This document shows positions 1 through 9,301 of a stretch of DNA of 64,000 bases, piece by piece (within the stretch, counting starts at the first letter, position 1; each line of letters starts with the position of its first letter). Origin of the DNA: Acidobacteriota bacterium (lineage in GTDB: Bacteria; Acidobacteriota; Blastocatellia; Pyrinomonadales; Pyrinomonadaceae); NCBI GenBank assembly GCA_025463135.1, contig JAOAPY010000030.1, positions 248,001 to 312,000 on the forward strand, read 5' to 3'. The translations under genes were made by a program, and so were the position numbers. The notes under the pieces were generated by a model. The model saw only the letters and a program-made list of their open reading frames with translations, was not told the DNA's origin and did no database searches.

Positions 1-2
1 CA

Positions 3-521
3 TCGGTTGATGCAACGACGGGCACGATCAAAATCAACGATTTGCAAACAAAACAACCGCTCACCATTGTAATCAAAACAGACTCCGTGTTGCGCAAATT
101 TCCCGCCGAGATGGCAGCGATGATGGGCGCGCGCGGCGCGGGTGGTCCAAGTGCTGCATCGGGCGGACCAGGACAAGGGGCGCCCAGCGGCGCCAGACCG
201 GCGCAGGGTTCCGGCGCTGGCACGGGTGGCCCCGGCCAGGGCCAGGGCGGCGGTATGCGAGCAGGTGGTGCGAACCTTCAAGAGATGCTTGATCGCTTAC
301 CGACGATTTCCGCGGCGGACCTGAAGACGGGTGACACGATTATCGTTTCCAGCACCAGGGGTGCGGATCCATCCCGCCTGACCGCGATCACACTGATCAG
401 TGGGGCAGACACGCTGCTGGCAATCATGGCTCCCAGACAGCAACCTGGAGCGGGACAGGGGTCTCCGAATCCTACCGCAGGTTTGGGTACAGGGGTCACA
501 TTTGGCATTGGCTTGCCATAG
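3..521 (+). CDS. C-terminal part of a Gly/Ala/Pro-rich protein, cut by the window edge
   Basis: The reading frame is open from the first bases, so the true start lies upstream of the window. About 172 residues are visible. They begin with a short beta-like stretch, pass through a low-complexity Gly/Ala/Pro/Gln segment (roughly window residues 50-95) and end in another folded-looking stretch with many Thr, Ile and Val residues. I do not recognise a family. The repeated 'intro, Gly-rich spacer, beta segment' make-up suggests an exported or envelope protein, but the N-terminus that would show a signal peptide is missing. The gene lies 115 bases upstream of a TonB-type receptor that has a similar Gly-rich insert, so a shared envelope role is possible. 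Function unknown. Confidence 0.7.
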   Translation, partial: SVDATTGTIKINDLQTKQPLTIVIKTDSVLRKFPAEMAAMMGARGAGGPSAASGGPGQGAPSGARPAQGSGAGTGGPGQGQGGGMRAGGANLQEMLDRLPTISAADLKTGDTIIVSSTRGADPSRLTAITLISGADTLLAIMAPRQQPGAGQGSPNPTAGLGTGVTFGIGLP

Positions 522-636
522 TCCGCGATTAATCGGTCGGGTTCAGTCGGGTCAGCAGGGAAATATTTTTTTCGCAGGGCGTTGAGCATTCGTGTTCTAC
601 GCAGGCCAGCAAACTATTTACTCCCGGGACTTGTTT

Positions 637-3600
637 ATGTTTACAACACTCCTCCAACGCTATCTCAGAACGACTTTGGTGCTCGCGATCGCGGTGTCCG
701 CAGCCTTTGGTCAGCAGAACCGAGCCTCCTTGCGCGGTCTAATCACCGATGAGTTGGGTGCGGCAATTGTGGGCGTATCCGTCACCCTTACTGACGCGAA
801 CGGTCAGGCCAAGACGACCATCAGTAATAGCGAAGGCGTCTATCTGTTCAGTGGACTGGCCCCTGGCAAATACATCGTTCGCGCCGGGGCAAAGGGCTTT
901 GCCCCTTCGAGTGATAACGAAGTGGAGTTGAAAGCGGGCGCACGCCAGTCATTGGATTTGACCCTGAAGGTAACAATTGACGAACAGAACGTGACCGTTG
1001 CGGGTGAGACGCCGGTGAGCACGGACGCTAACGCCAATGCGAACCAGACCGTCATCACCGGGAAAGATCTGGACGCCTTACCGGATGATCCTGATGAGTT
1101 GGCGGCGGCCTTGCAAGCGCTGGCCGGTCCATCAATGGGACCCAATGGCGGGCAGATCTTTATCGATGGCTTCTCCGGCGGCAGTATGCCGTCCAAGAAT
1201 TCAATTCGTGAAATTCGCATTAACCAAAATCCCTTCGCGGCTGAAAATGATCAGCCTTCGGGGCGCATTGACGTTTTCACCAAGCCGGGCACGGACAAGT
1301 TACGAGGCAGCGCGTTTCTCAACTTCACTGACGAGAGTCTCAATTCGCGCAACCCGTTTGCCAATACATCCCGCAAGCGCACGCCCTATCAATTTCGTCA
1401 ATTCGGCGGCAACCTCAGTGGTCCGCTGGTAGCCGGCAAGGCTTCATACTTTGTGGATTTTGAGCGGCGCGAAGTCAACGATAACGAGTTAGTTACGGCG
1501 ACGGTACTGGATTCCAGTCTCAATCGCCTGACGATTGGCAAGGGAGTGGTTACGCCCCGACGCTTTATGAATTTCAGTCCCCGAATTGACTATGCGCTGA
1601 ACACCAACAACACGCTGGTGATCCGATACAGCTACAATCATTCGAACCTGCAGAACAACGGCATAGGTAACTTCTCGCTGCCGGAACGCGGTTATACAGC
1701 ACTTTCGACGACCCACAATCTGCAGTTAACTGAGACCGCAGTCATCAATCCGAGCACAATAAACGAAACGCGTTTTCAATTTACGCGATCACGCAACGAG
1801 AGTTTGGGTGATAGTTCAAGAGGGACACTGATTGTGAGTGGGGCCTTCGTCAGTGGGGGCTCGCAAGTGGGCCACTTCATCAATACGGATCAACGCTGGG
1901 AGCTGAACAACTTCACCGCCATCCAGAAGGGACAACACGCTTATAAGATTGGCGGCCGCGTGCGCGGCTTGCACATCGACAATATCAATCCCTCGAACTT
2001 TGGCGGCCAGTATGTCTTCACCGGTGGTTTGGTCCCGCAACTGGATGCTAACGGCGACCCGATTCTGAGCGCGGCGCCAATCGCGGTCGACAGCCTCGAG
2101 CGATATCGCAGAAACCAGTTGCTGTCGCCCAGGACTCAGCTACCGACGACCGATCCGCGTTATTTATCATTACTGGATCTAAGGGCCCGCGGTGGCGGCG
2201 CTTCACAATTCAGTATCAACACCGGTAACGCGAAAGCGTCTGTTTCCCAAGTTGACTTCAGCGTCTACGGCCAGGACGATTGGCGAATCCGGCCGAACAT
2301 CACGCTGAGTTACGGTCTGCGCTATGAGAACCAGACCAACACGCATAGTCCTCTTAATTTTGCGCCCCGACTCGCGTTTGCCTGGTCACCCGGCGCCGCC
2401 AACAGTGCGCATCCACCCAAGATGGTCATTCGCGCGGGCTTCGGTATTTTCTACAATCGGTTTGGCGAGAACCAAACGCTCCAGGCGCGACGCTTTAATG
2501 GCTTCAATCAGCAACAGTTCCTTTTCAGAGAGAGCCCGCTGTACGTCGCGGACCCGAATGGCAACCTGGTTTTTGTGCCTCCCGCCAGCAGCAGTCCCCT
2601 GGATGCGTTTCCCGCTCTGCCGCAGTTGACCGGCACCGGCACCGGACGTCAGATCACCTATCGAGTCGCTTCGGATCTGAGAACTCCTACAGTTTATGGC
2701 GGAGGAATTCAGGTCGAGCGGCAACTGCCCTACAAGTTCACGATGTTCGCCGGAGTCTTTGTCATGCAGATACAGCATGTGATTCGACTCAGGGACATCA
2801 ATGCGCCGTTACCGGGTAGTATCACGCAGAGCAATGCAAACGGCGTCCGTCCCTACGGCAATGTGGGCGACATTTATCAGTTTGAATCCAGCGCCCGATT
2901 CAACCAGAACCAAATTTATATTGGCTTCAACAACCGGTTCAACCGCGCGATCAGCTTCTTTGGCAACTATAGTCTCAGCCATAGCAAGAATGATGCGGAT
3001 GGGCAGGGAAGCCGGAGCTTTCCCGCTAACAATTACGACTTGCGAGGGGAATACGGTCGTAGCGGATTCGATATTCGTCACCGGTTCGCCTTTGGTGGTA
3101 CATGGACTTTGCCCTGGTGGGGGTTGAGTTTGAATCCATTCATACTGGCCTCCTCTGGAGCAGCCTTCAATATCATCACCGGCGCCGACACAAACGGAGA
3201 CGGACAATTTTCAGAGCGACCATCTTTTGCTCCCGCCGGGGTCGCCTGCAGTGGCGCGGCCAAGCCAGCCAACGTCGTCTGCACGCAGTTCGGGAATTTC
3301 AATTTGCAGCCCGCACCCGGTGAGACGCTCATTCCGCGAAACTTTGGACAGTCGCCCGGCTATTTCATCGTGAACCTGACCGCGAGCAAGACCTGGGCCT
3401 TCGGCACGATTCATTCAGGGAAGTCCGCTGGCAACGCAGCTGCAAGAACGAAGTCGGCGGCAGCCGCTCCCGCCAAAGGACCCGGCACCGGCATTCCCGG
3501 AGTTGGACCAGGCGGATTAGGCGGAGGGGGAGGTAGCAAAGAGGCCAAGCGCTACACCATGCAGTTTTCGATCAGTATGCAGAACCTGCTCAATCGCGCA

Positions 3601-3744
3601 AACCTGCAACCGCTCGAGGGGAACCTCTCGTCGCCGGCATTTGGAGAGTCTTTGGGTTTGAATGGGTTTGGCGGCTTTGGTATTCCGGGTAGCGCCGGCG
3701 CCGGCAATCGGCGCGTGATTGGTCGCATCCGTTTTAGTTTCTAA
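637..3744 (+). CDS. TonB-dependent receptor with N-terminal carboxypeptidase-regulatory-like domain
   Basis: This is a large outer-membrane receptor of the acidobacterial 'Oar-like' type, probably taking up oligomeric nutrients with TonB energy. From the ATG at 637 it is 1035 residues; a GTG at 592 is possible but would put 15 residues before a clear signal peptide (MFTTLLQRYLRTTLVLAIAV). A carboxypeptidase-regulatory / CnaB-like beta-sandwich follows at about 30-105 (SLRGLITDELGAAIVGVSV), then a plug domain (about 120-220, with GGQIFIDGFSGG) and a beta-barrel. The last residue is Phe (RIRFSF), as usual for BamA-folded barrels. A Gly/Ala-rich low-complexity insert lies at about 930-985, just before the last strands. 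No TonB box was identified. The LolA-like gene starts 24 bases downstream, suggesting one transcript. The substrate cannot be told from sequence. Confidence 0.9.
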   Translation: MFTTLLQRYLRTTLVLAIAVSAAFGQQNRASLRGLITDELGAAIVGVSVTLTDANGQAKTTISNSEGVYLFSGLAPGKYIVRAGAKGFAPSSDNEVELKAGARQSLDLTLKVTIDEQNVTVAGETPVSTDANANANQTVITGKDLDALPDDPDELAAALQALAGPSMGPNGGQIFIDGFSGGSMPSKNSIREIRINQNPFAAENDQPSGRIDVFTKPGTDKLRGSAFLNFTDESLNSRNPFANTSRKRTPYQFRQFGGNLSGPLVAGKASYFVDFERREVNDNELVTATVLDSSLNRLTIGKGVVTPRRFMNFSPRIDYALNTNNTLVIRYSYNHSNLQNNGIGNFSLPERGYTALSTTHNLQLTETAVINPSTINETRFQFTRSRNESLGDSSRGTLIVSGAFVSGGSQVGHFINTDQRWELNNFTAIQKGQHAYKIGGRVRGLHIDNINPSNFGGQYVFTGGLVPQLDANGDPILSAAPIAVDSLERYRRNQLLSPRTQLPTTDPRYLSLLDLRARGGGASQFSINTGNAKASVSQVDFSVYGQDDWRIRPNITLSYGLRYENQTNTHSPLNFAPRLAFAWSPGAANSAHPPKMVIRAGFGIFYNRFGENQTLQARRFNGFNQQQFLFRESPLYVADPNGNLVFVPPASSSPLDAFPALPQLTGTGTGRQITYRVASDLRTPTVYGGGIQVERQLPYKFTMFAGVFVMQIQHVIRLRDINAPLPGSITQSNANGVRPYGNVGDIYQFESSARFNQNQIYIGFNNRFNRAISFFGNYSLSHSKNDADGQGSRSFPANNYDLRGEYGRSGFDIRHRFAFGGTWTLPWWGLSLNPFILASSGAAFNIITGADTNGDGQFSERPSFAPAGVACSGAAKPANVVCTQFGNFNLQPAPGETLIPRNFGQSPGYFIVNLTASKTWAFGTIHSGKSAGNAAARTKSAAAAPAKGPGTGIPGVGPGGLGGGGGSKEAKRYTMQFSISMQNLLNRANLQPLEGNLSSPAFGESLGLNGFGGFGIPGSAGAGNRRVIGRIRFSF

Positions 3745-3768
3745 TCTCGGCGTTTGAAAAGGATTCTT

Positions 3769-4539
3769 ATGCGCAAAAAAACTCTGTCATTAATGTCGCT
3801 CCTTAGTCTGCTTCTGCTCTTGTCGGTTGCTGCCTACGCCCAGAGTGGAGCGCCGGCAAAAACCCCCACCGAGACTGCGACCAGGGCATCGGCGCCGGGG
3901 CTAATAACGATAACGGCCACAACCACGCCTGAAGATCTTGCTCGCGCAGCGGTCGCTGCCCAGGGCGGCGACAAGTTCAAGAAACTCACGAGCCTGGTCT
4001 TGATCGGCACGGTGGAACTCTATGCCCCAAACTCGACGCAGTCACTTTCCGGGAAGTTTGCCATAGTCACTGCGGGTGATCGCATACGAATCGATGTCAC
4101 GGCTCCACTGCTCAGTTTTCAGCAGATCTTTGACGGCCAAAACTCCTATAACTCACTTCCCAATACACCACCCCTCCCTCCGCCCAGCACATTTGGCCTG
4201 CCGGTTCTGCTCAAGTTCGACCAGCCGGGTTATAAGGTTTCAGCCATACCTGACCTCAAGAAGAGGCGCGGCTTTAAGATCACCGATCCCGACGGCAACG
4301 CGACTGACTTCTATCTCGATCCGGCGACTGCTCGAGTGGTTAACTTTCTGACTCAGCGAAGCGGGTACACTTTCGCGGTTGAGAATACCAAGATGAAAGA
4401 GGTCGAAGGGGTGCTGGTGCCTTATAGTTTTTCCTGGCGACTCGAGATGAAGCAGGGAGCCGCCTTTGCTGAATACACCGTCAAAGATGCGAAGCTAAAT
4501 CAACCGATCGGCGATGACGTATTTGCTTTTCCTAATTAA
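3769..4539 (+). CDS. LolA-like exported protein
   Basis: 256 residues with a clear signal peptide (Leu-rich core, cleavage after AAYAQ). The ATG at 3769 is preceded by the purine-rich GAAAAGGA at a good distance, so it is preferred to an upstream TTG at 3754. The mature part has the layout of the LolA/outer-membrane lipoprotein-sorting superfamily: 'ARAAVAAQGGDKFKKLTSLV', then alternating strands asking for a one-sheet half-barrel, and a C-terminal strand ending DDVFAFP. Similar proteins often follow TonB receptors or regulators in acidobacteria. True LolA carries lipoproteins across the periplasm, but this divergent copy may bind another lipid or ligand. It is probably co-transcribed with the receptor. 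The family call is by fold pattern only. Confidence 0.7.
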   Translation: MRKKTLSLMSLLSLLLLLSVAAYAQSGAPAKTPTETATRASAPGLITITATTTPEDLARAAVAAQGGDKFKKLTSLVLIGTVELYAPNSTQSLSGKFAIVTAGDRIRIDVTAPLLSFQQIFDGQNSYNSLPNTPPLPPPSTFGLPVLLKFDQPGYKVSAIPDLKKRRGFKITDPDGNATDFYLDPATARVVNFLTQRSGYTFAVENTKMKEVEGVLVPYSFSWRLEMKQGAAFAEYTVKDAKLNQPIGDDVFAFPN

Positions 4540-4630
4540 GAGTAAGGTTCCGGTGATCGTGCACCTCGAAGCGGAAATCAGACGCGCAGCCGAAACTCAG
4601 AATAGTCAAAGTCAGAAGGTAGGGATGCGT

Positions 4631-4650
4631 GAAGGAGTTCTAACTCCTTC
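4631..4650. terminator. Perfect hairpin between convergent genes
   Basis: GAAGGAGTT-CT-AACTCCTTC is a perfect 9-base-pair palindrome located after the LolA-like stop and overlapping the last codons of the minus-strand M23 gene. There is no clear T run on either side, so it may be a dispersed palindromic repeat that also acts as a bidirectional terminator. Confidence 0.45.
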
Positions 4651-5341
4651 CATGAAGTCCGCGGCGCCTCTTGTTTTTTGTTTGCGCCTTCTTTTTTACC
4701 GGCTTAGTCTCGATCGGTTTCGGTTTCACTCGATCAGAGAGCAGGGGTAGGGGATTGATGGCGCCACCGCCTGGAGTGTAGACGCCGAAATGCAAGTGTG
4801 GTGGAGTACCGGCCGCATTCCCTGTAGTCCCGACATAGCCCAGAATTGTTCGCGTTGTAACGTAGTCGCCTTCGTGCAGATCGTGCGCGTAAGAATCGAG
4901 ATGCGCATAGTAATAGACTCGCCCGCCGGCCCCGGCTACGGAAACGGTCTGACCGCCCAGACGGTTCTCGCCCACATTCAAAACATAACCAGAGGTAGCG
5001 GAATAGATGGGTGTTCCCTGTGGAGCGAAGATGTCCTGTCCTTCATGAAGACGATTTCCATCGCGGGGCGCGTGCCATGTATTCGCAACCTGACTGGTTT
5101 GGACTTCCGCCAAAGGCATTGCCAGTTTGCGATCCGGATCCTTCGTATAGAGCTCCGCCACATGAACGTAAAGCAACAGGCGGTCGGCAACTCTTCCAGC
5201 CCCGTTGGCGACTTGCGGCCAGTTGAAGAGTACGACGATCGTCGTGACTGCGATCGCTAAAGGCAGAAACCACCTTTTGCCCGATACTCGAAGATTGCTC
5301 CAAGGCTGTGACATACTTGCCGTCCGCGCACGCAGGCTCAT
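4640..5341 (-). CDS. M23 family zinc metallopeptidase, membrane-anchored
   Basis: 233 residues: one N-terminal membrane segment (about 24-40), a linker, then an M23/LytM peptidase domain. The zinc-binding HxxxD is seen as H99-E-G-Q-D103, and the second motif as HLH at 182-184 followed by FG. A conserved His in YAHLD (147) is also present. M23 enzymes cut peptide cross-links in peptidoglycan, so this one should act at the outer face of the inner membrane. The C-terminus is a Lys/Arg-rich tail. A TATAAT box at 5345-5350 lies almost on the first ATG (5341), so the second ATG (Met10, 5314) may be the true start; no good -35 was found. It converges with the LolA-like gene. Confidence 0.88.
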   Translation of the reverse strand: MSLRARTASMSQPWSNLRVSGKRWFLPLAIAVTTIVVLFNWPQVANGAGRVADRLLLYVHVAELYTKDPDRKLAMPLAEVQTSQVANTWHAPRDGNRLHEGQDIFAPQGTPIYSATSGYVLNVGENRLGGQTVSVAGAGGRVYYYAHLDSYAHDLHEGDYVTTRTILGYVGTTGNAAGTPPHLHFGVYTPGGGAINPLPLLSDRVKPKPIETKPVKKKAQTKNKRRRGLHGRS

Positions 5342-5401
5342 GCTATTATAACGAATCGAAGGGCCGCATGGTTCCCCGTCCCGACCAGTCGAACCCGGGG
5401 C

Positions 5402-5821
5402 TTAATGTAACGGTAGTCGTTTGAGAAAGCCGCCTTCCGCGTCTGCCAACGGCTGAGTCACGATGAACGCCTCTCCATCAAATTCCCGCGCTTCCTTCTT
5501 AACTCTGCCTATCTCCAGCCGCGTGACTACACAAAACAGGATATCCTGCTCTGAACCCGAGAGCCCGCCGCGGCCTTTGTAGACCGTTACTCCTCGTCCG
5601 AGATTACGAATGATCGCCTGGCGAATTTCGTCGTTCCTGTCTGAGATGACAATAACTGCGGTGTATTAATCGAGACCAGGGAGCAGAAAGTCTACCGTCT
5701 TTGAAGCCGAAAAGTACGTCAACATTGAATAGAGTGTCGGTTCAATGCCGAGAAAAAAGGCTGCAGCTGAAAAGATAAGAATATTAAGCAGCAGGATGAC
5801 CACTGAGGCACAGCAGTCTTC
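5402..5821 (-). pseudogene. Remnant of a YitT/DUF2179 family membrane protein
   Basis: The minus frame ending with TAA at 5402-5404 reads as the C-terminal half of a YitT-type membrane protein. A hydrophobic helix (SVVILLLNILIFSAAAFFLG) is followed by a DUF2179-like soluble domain with the motifs YTAVIVISD, LGRGVTVYKGRGGLSG and ILFCVV. An in-frame TAA at 5666-5668 interrupts it exactly where the family normally reads 'LDYTK', and another stop at 5822-5824 closes the frame upstream. The N-terminal membrane helices are missing because frr begins there. The similarity is continuous across the internal stop, so this is a decayed gene rather than noise. It lies between the M23 gene and frr. Confidence 0.8.
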
Positions 5822-5852
5822 TTAGGTTTTGGCTCGCGGGCATTAAGATTTC

Positions 5853-6413
5853 TTAAACGCTGAGAATTTCCTGTTCTTTTGATGCCGTCAGTTCATCGAT
5901 GCGCGCGATATAGGTGTTGGTGAGTTTTTGTACTTCATCAAGTCCGTCGCGTTCATTATCTTCGGAAATTTGCTTGTCCTTGAGCATCTTTTTGAGGCGA
6001 TCATTTGCATCACGGCGGATATTGCGGACCGCGGTGCGGTGGTCCTCAGCGACTTCATGCACCTGTTTGGCGAGTTGCTTACGGCGTTCTTCCGTCAAGG
6101 GCGGCACGGGAATGCGAACCAGCTTGCCATCGTTCGAGGGGTTGAGTCCCAGGTCCGAAGCGCGAATTGCTTTTTCAATGACGGCTACCTGGGATTGGTC
6201 CCAGGGTTGCACCGTTAGCAGGTTCGGTTCAGGCGCGTGTACCGACGCCATCTGATTGAGCGCGGTGGGCGTGCCGTAATAGTCGACCGTAATGTTGTCC
6301 AACAAACTGACGGCCGCGCGTCCCGTGCGGATGGTCGCGAGTTTGCGACGAAAATCTTCAATGACCGTTTCCATACGCGGCTTGGTTTCTTTGATAACGT
6401 CTTTCTCGCTCAT
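5853..6413 (-). CDS. frr: Ribosome recycling factor
   Basis: 186 residues, the normal length. RRF, with EF-G, splits the post-termination ribosome. Family motifs are seen: the N-terminal helix with RTGRA, the beta-domain start with [10 protein letters not shown], and the C-terminal helix with RDANDRLKK and [14 protein letters not shown]. Last gene of the conserved rpsB-tsf-pyrH-frr block, all on the minus strand. A 133-base gap with palindromic repeats separates it from pyrH, so its coupling to pyrH may be weaker than usual. Confidence 0.98.
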   Translation of the reverse strand: MSEKDVIKETKPRMETVIEDFRRKLATIRTGRAAVSLLDNITVDYYGTPTALNQMASVHAPEPNLLTVQPWDQSQVAVIEKAIRASDLGLNPSNDGKLVRIPVPPLTEERRKQLAKQVHEVAEDHRTAVRNIRRDANDRLKKMLKDKQISEDNERDGLDEVQKLTNTYIARIDELTASKEQEILSV

Positions 6414-6427
6414 AAGAAGACTCCAAG

Positions 6428-6545
6428 TGGTACGGGCGTCACGCCCGTGGAGGTATCAGTGGCACAGGCCTCCAGCCGTGGGAATTGCTTAAGTCAAAAC
6501 AGTGCCTGTCCCGCGCAATCACGGGCGAAACGCCCTTGCCACGAG
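6428..6545. repeat. Palindromic dispersed repeats between pyrH and frr
   Basis: The pyrH-frr gap holds ACGGGCGTCACGCCCGT near 6428 and CGGGCGAAACGCCC near 6523, both members of a 'GGCACGGGCGT..ACGCCCGTGCC' palindrome family. Related copies occur near 34788, 39585 and 44967, so this is a dispersed genomic repeat. Confidence 0.7.
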
Positions 6546-6546
6546 T

Positions 6547-7299
6547 TTATCTTTCCACGCAAACCCTGGTGCCGATGCCTTCTACGCCTTTGACGACGCG
6601 GCCAATATTACCGGCCACCCGCATATTGAAGACCACAATCGGCAGATTGTTATCCATGCACAGCGAGATAGCCGAGGCGTCCATCACCTTTAACTGGCGC
6701 TCGAGCACTTCCTGATACGTGATGCAATCAAAGCGTGTGGCAGTGGCGTCTTTCATCGGGTCGGCGGAATACACACCTTCGACCTTTGTCCCTTTCAGAA
6801 TTACATCGGCCTTAATTTCCAACGCGCGCAACGCCGCGGCAGAGTCGGTCGTAAAATATGGGTTGCCGGTGCCGGCGACAAAGATGACGATGCGCCCTTT
6901 CTCGAGATGGCGAATCGCGCGGCGGCGAATAAAAGGTTCAGCGAGTTGCGGCAGATCGATCGCTGTCACCACGCGCGTATGAACGTCAAGCTTTTCCAGC
7001 GCATCCTGTAACACTACGCCGTTCATGACCGTGGCCAGCATGCCGATATAGTCAGCGGACGAGCGATCCATGTTGCCCGCGCTTTTGGACACACCGCGAA
7101 AAATGTTCCCCCCGCCCACGACGACGGCAACCTCGACTCCCATATCCCGCACGCCCTTCAATTCTTCGGCGACAGTGCGCGCGACATCGACATCGATGCC
7201 GTAATTCTGTCCGCCCATCAGGGCTTCGCCGGAAATCTTCAAAAGGACGCGACGATAGGCCGCGCCTTCTGTGACAGTTTGGGAGTTCTGTTCGATCAT
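6547..7299 (-). CDS. pyrH: UMP kinase
   Basis: 250 residues of the amino-acid-kinase fold. It phosphorylates UMP to UDP with ATP in pyrimidine nucleotide synthesis. Motifs: [13 protein letters not shown] near the N-terminus, [29 protein letters not shown] (UMP binding) and [16 protein letters not shown]. It starts six bases after the tsf stop, so it is translated from the tsf message. The order rpsB-tsf-pyrH-frr is conserved in most bacteria. Confidence 0.98.
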   Translation of the reverse strand: MIEQNSQTVTEGAAYRRVLLKISGEALMGGQNYGIDVDVARTVAEELKGVRDMGVEVAVVVGGGNIFRGVSKSAGNMDRSSADYIGMLATVMNGVVLQDALEKLDVHTRVVTAIDLPQLAEPFIRRRAIRHLEKGRIVIFVAGTGNPYFTTDSAAALRALEIKADVILKGTKVEGVYSADPMKDATATRFDCITYQEVLERQLKVMDASAISLCMDNNLPIVVFNMRVAGNIGRVVKGVEGIGTRVCVER

Positions 7300-7305
7300 T
7301 TTGAA

Positions 7306-7968
7306 CTAGCCCAACAAGGCAGCGACTTCACCACCGAAATCGTCACTGCGTTTGTCCAGTCCTTCGCCCATCTTATAACGGCTGAAGCGACGAATGGTGA
7401 TTTTTTCTCCCGTTTTGGCCACCTTCCCAGTTACCAGTTCGCCTACAGTGTGGGCCGGGTCTTTCACAAAGGGCTGGTCCAGCAGAACAAACTCTTCGTG
7501 AAATTTGTTCATGCGCCCTTCCACGATTTTCTCGATGACCTGATCCGGTTTGTTGGCATTTTTCGGATCGTTTTTGGCCTGGGCCAGAGAGATTTCCCGT
7601 TCCTTATCGAGGTCTCCCTTCGGAACATCTTCACGCGAAACGTAGCGTGGTTCGGCCGCCGCGATGTGCATGGCGATGTCTTTGACCAGCTGCTGGAATT
7701 CGGCGCTGCGGGCGACGAAATCAGTTTCGCAATTGAGTTCCACCAGCACGCCTACTTTGCCCCCCATATGAATGTAGGAACCGACAGCGCCTTCAGCGGC
7801 GATGCGACCTTCCTTCTTGCGCGCCGATGCCAAACCACGTTCGCGCAAAATTTCAACCGCCCGTTCCTCGCTGCCTTCAGCTTCGACGAGAGCGTTTTTG
7901 CACTCCATCATGGCTGCGCCTGTCTTCTCTCTCAGGGCCTTTACTGCACTTGCTTTTATGTCTGCCAT
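7306..7968 (-). CDS. tsf: Elongation factor Ts
   Basis: 220 residues. EF-Ts is the nucleotide exchange factor for EF-Tu. The N-terminal UBA-like part has [16 protein letters not shown], and the core has [11 protein letters not shown]. The protein is shorter than the E. coli form (283 residues), with one main core subdomain, as in many non-proteobacterial lineages. It lies between rpsB (169-base gap containing a strong hairpin) and pyrH (six-base gap). Confidence 0.97.
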   Translation of the reverse strand: MADIKASAVKALREKTGAAMMECKNALVEAEGSEERAVEILRERGLASARKKEGRIAAEGAVGSYIHMGGKVGVLVELNCETDFVARSAEFQQLVKDIAMHIAAAEPRYVSREDVPKGDLDKEREISLAQAKNDPKNANKPDQVIEKIVEGRMNKFHEEFVLLDQPFVKDPAHTVGELVTGKVAKTGEKITIRRFSRYKMGEGLDKRSDDFGGEVAALLG

Positions 7969-8071
7969 CTTTCGAAATCTCCTGATCTTTCCAGAACAAA
8001 CTCGAGTTCATACTCACGTAAAATAAAATTCCGCAGGGCAACTTTCATTCGGCGACTTTCATTCACTGAAA

Positions 8072-8108
8072 AGCGCAGCCCGGCGGAACTCCGCTTGAAG
8101 GCTGCGCT
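8072..8108 (-). terminator. Nested hairpin between rpsB and tsf (attenuator-like)
   Basis: On the plus strand AGCGCAGCC (8072-8080) pairs perfectly with GGCTGCGCT (8100-8108), and an inner GCGG-AACT-CCGC stem lies within. Read on the minus strand the outer stem is followed by a short TTTTC run. This could be a partial terminator that lowers tsf relative to rpsB; a dispersed palindrome is the alternative. Confidence 0.55.
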
Positions 8109-8137
8109 CGCCGATTTAATGAAATATTTTTAGCTGC

Positions 8138-9097
8138 TTAGCTCGCTGCGACTACGGATTCGGCATCCAGCTCCTGCTCTTCTGCCGGTGCGGTGGCCGG
8201 CGCCGCGGGTTCAGTCGTCGCGTTCGGAACTTCCGCCGCAGGAGCTTCGCTTACAGCCGGCTCGCTGCGATCCACCTTCGCGTCCACTGAAGGCGCTCTG
8301 CCGCCGTTCTGCGCGGCTTCGCCGGCTGACGCTTCCGGTTCCCTGGTCGGCGGGATACTCGCCGGTTCTTCTTCATCGCCGGTTTGTACCGCCGTGGCTC
8401 CCTCAGTGGCAATCTGCTGACCTTCCAGAATAGCGTCCGAAATACGCGAAGTGAATAGTCGCACGGCGCGCAGCGCGTCGTCGTTGCCGGGAATTACATA
8501 ATCAATTCCTTCGGGTGAACAATTGGTGTCGACTACCGCGACGATCGGTATTCCAAGACGGTTCGCCTCGGCCACCGCGATTTCTTCTTTGCGCACATCG
8601 ATGATGAACACGGCGTCGGGCAGGCGATTCATGTTCTTGATGCCGGAAAGGTTTTTGTTCAAGCTTTCGCGTTCGCGATCGAGCTTGATGCGTTCTTTCT
8701 TGGTCAGCTTTTCATAGCGACCATCCGTCTGCATCGCTTCCAGATCTTTCAGCCGCTTAATCGATTTCTGAACGGTTTGAAAGTTCGTCAACAGGCCACC
8801 CAGCCAGCGCTGATTGACATAGTACATGCCGCAGCGTTCGGACTCTTCGCGAATTGCGTCCTGAGCCTGTCGCTTGGTACCAACAAAAAGAACAGTCTTC
8901 CCCCGATCCTCAGCAATGAGGTTCGAAACGAAACTGATCGCGTCGCGGAACATCCGCTGCGTCTTTTGGAGATCAATGATGTAAATGCCGTTGCGCTCGC
9001 CGAAAATGTACTCCTTCATTTTCGGGTTCCAGCGCCGCACCTGATGGCCGAAGTGGACGCCCGCCTCCAGCAATTCTTTCATCGTAACCGAAGCCAA
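8138..9097 (-). CDS. rpsB: 30S ribosomal protein S2 with long C-terminal extension
   Basis: 319 residues. The S2 core (about 1-240) is complete, with [20 protein letters not shown] at the N-terminus, [10 protein letters not shown] and [26 protein letters not shown]-type motifs in order. After about residue 240 a roughly 75-residue low-complexity tail rich in Ala, Glu and Pro follows, which is absent from E. coli S2 (241 residues). The tail stays in frame and is probably disordered. S2 binds the 30S platform and is needed for S1 recruitment. First gene of the rpsB-tsf-pyrH-frr block. Confidence 0.97.
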   Translation of the reverse strand: MASVTMKELLEAGVHFGHQVRRWNPKMKEYIFGERNGIYIIDLQKTQRMFRDAISFVSNLIAEDRGKTVLFVGTKRQAQDAIREESERCGMYYVNQRWLGGLLTNFQTVQKSIKRLKDLEAMQTDGRYEKLTKKERIKLDRERESLNKNLSGIKNMNRLPDAVFIIDVRKEEIAVAEANRLGIPIVAVVDTNCSPEGIDYVIPGNDDALRAVRLFTSRISDAILEGQQIATEGATAVQTGDEEEPASIPPTREPEASAGEAAQNGGRAPSVDAKVDRSEPAVSEAPAAEVPNATTEPAAPATAPAEEQELDAESVVAAS

Positions 9098-9195
9098 ACT
9101 AATTCTCCTTCTAGTGAACTGGTTTAATGTACTCGCCGCGGCCTTGTGCTCCCTTCACTGGAGGGGCAACCAATCCGGGTCGCGGCAATGGCGTT

Positions 9196-9300
9196 AGAAT
9201 TTCGGAATTCGAAATGCGGATTTCGAATTTCTATCAATCAACTCGCAACAACTGACCGGATTGCAATTCCGAAATCCGAAATGCGCAAACCGAAATTCCC
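9196..9300. repeat. Imperfect inverted repeat upstream of rpsB
   Basis: Two stretches rich in GAAATTCGAAAT / ATTTCGGATTTCGG-type words face each other between the rpsI stop (9302) and the rpsB start. A related 'fuzzy' GATTTC/CAATTGGCAAT repeat occurs at 29205-29295. I see no gene here. Confidence 0.5.
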
Positions 9301-9301
9301 T

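Noticed and set aside
7279-8133. 284-codon plus-strand frame across tsf
   Set aside because: tsf on the other strand is complete and in its conserved operon; the frame shows low-complexity shadow composition.
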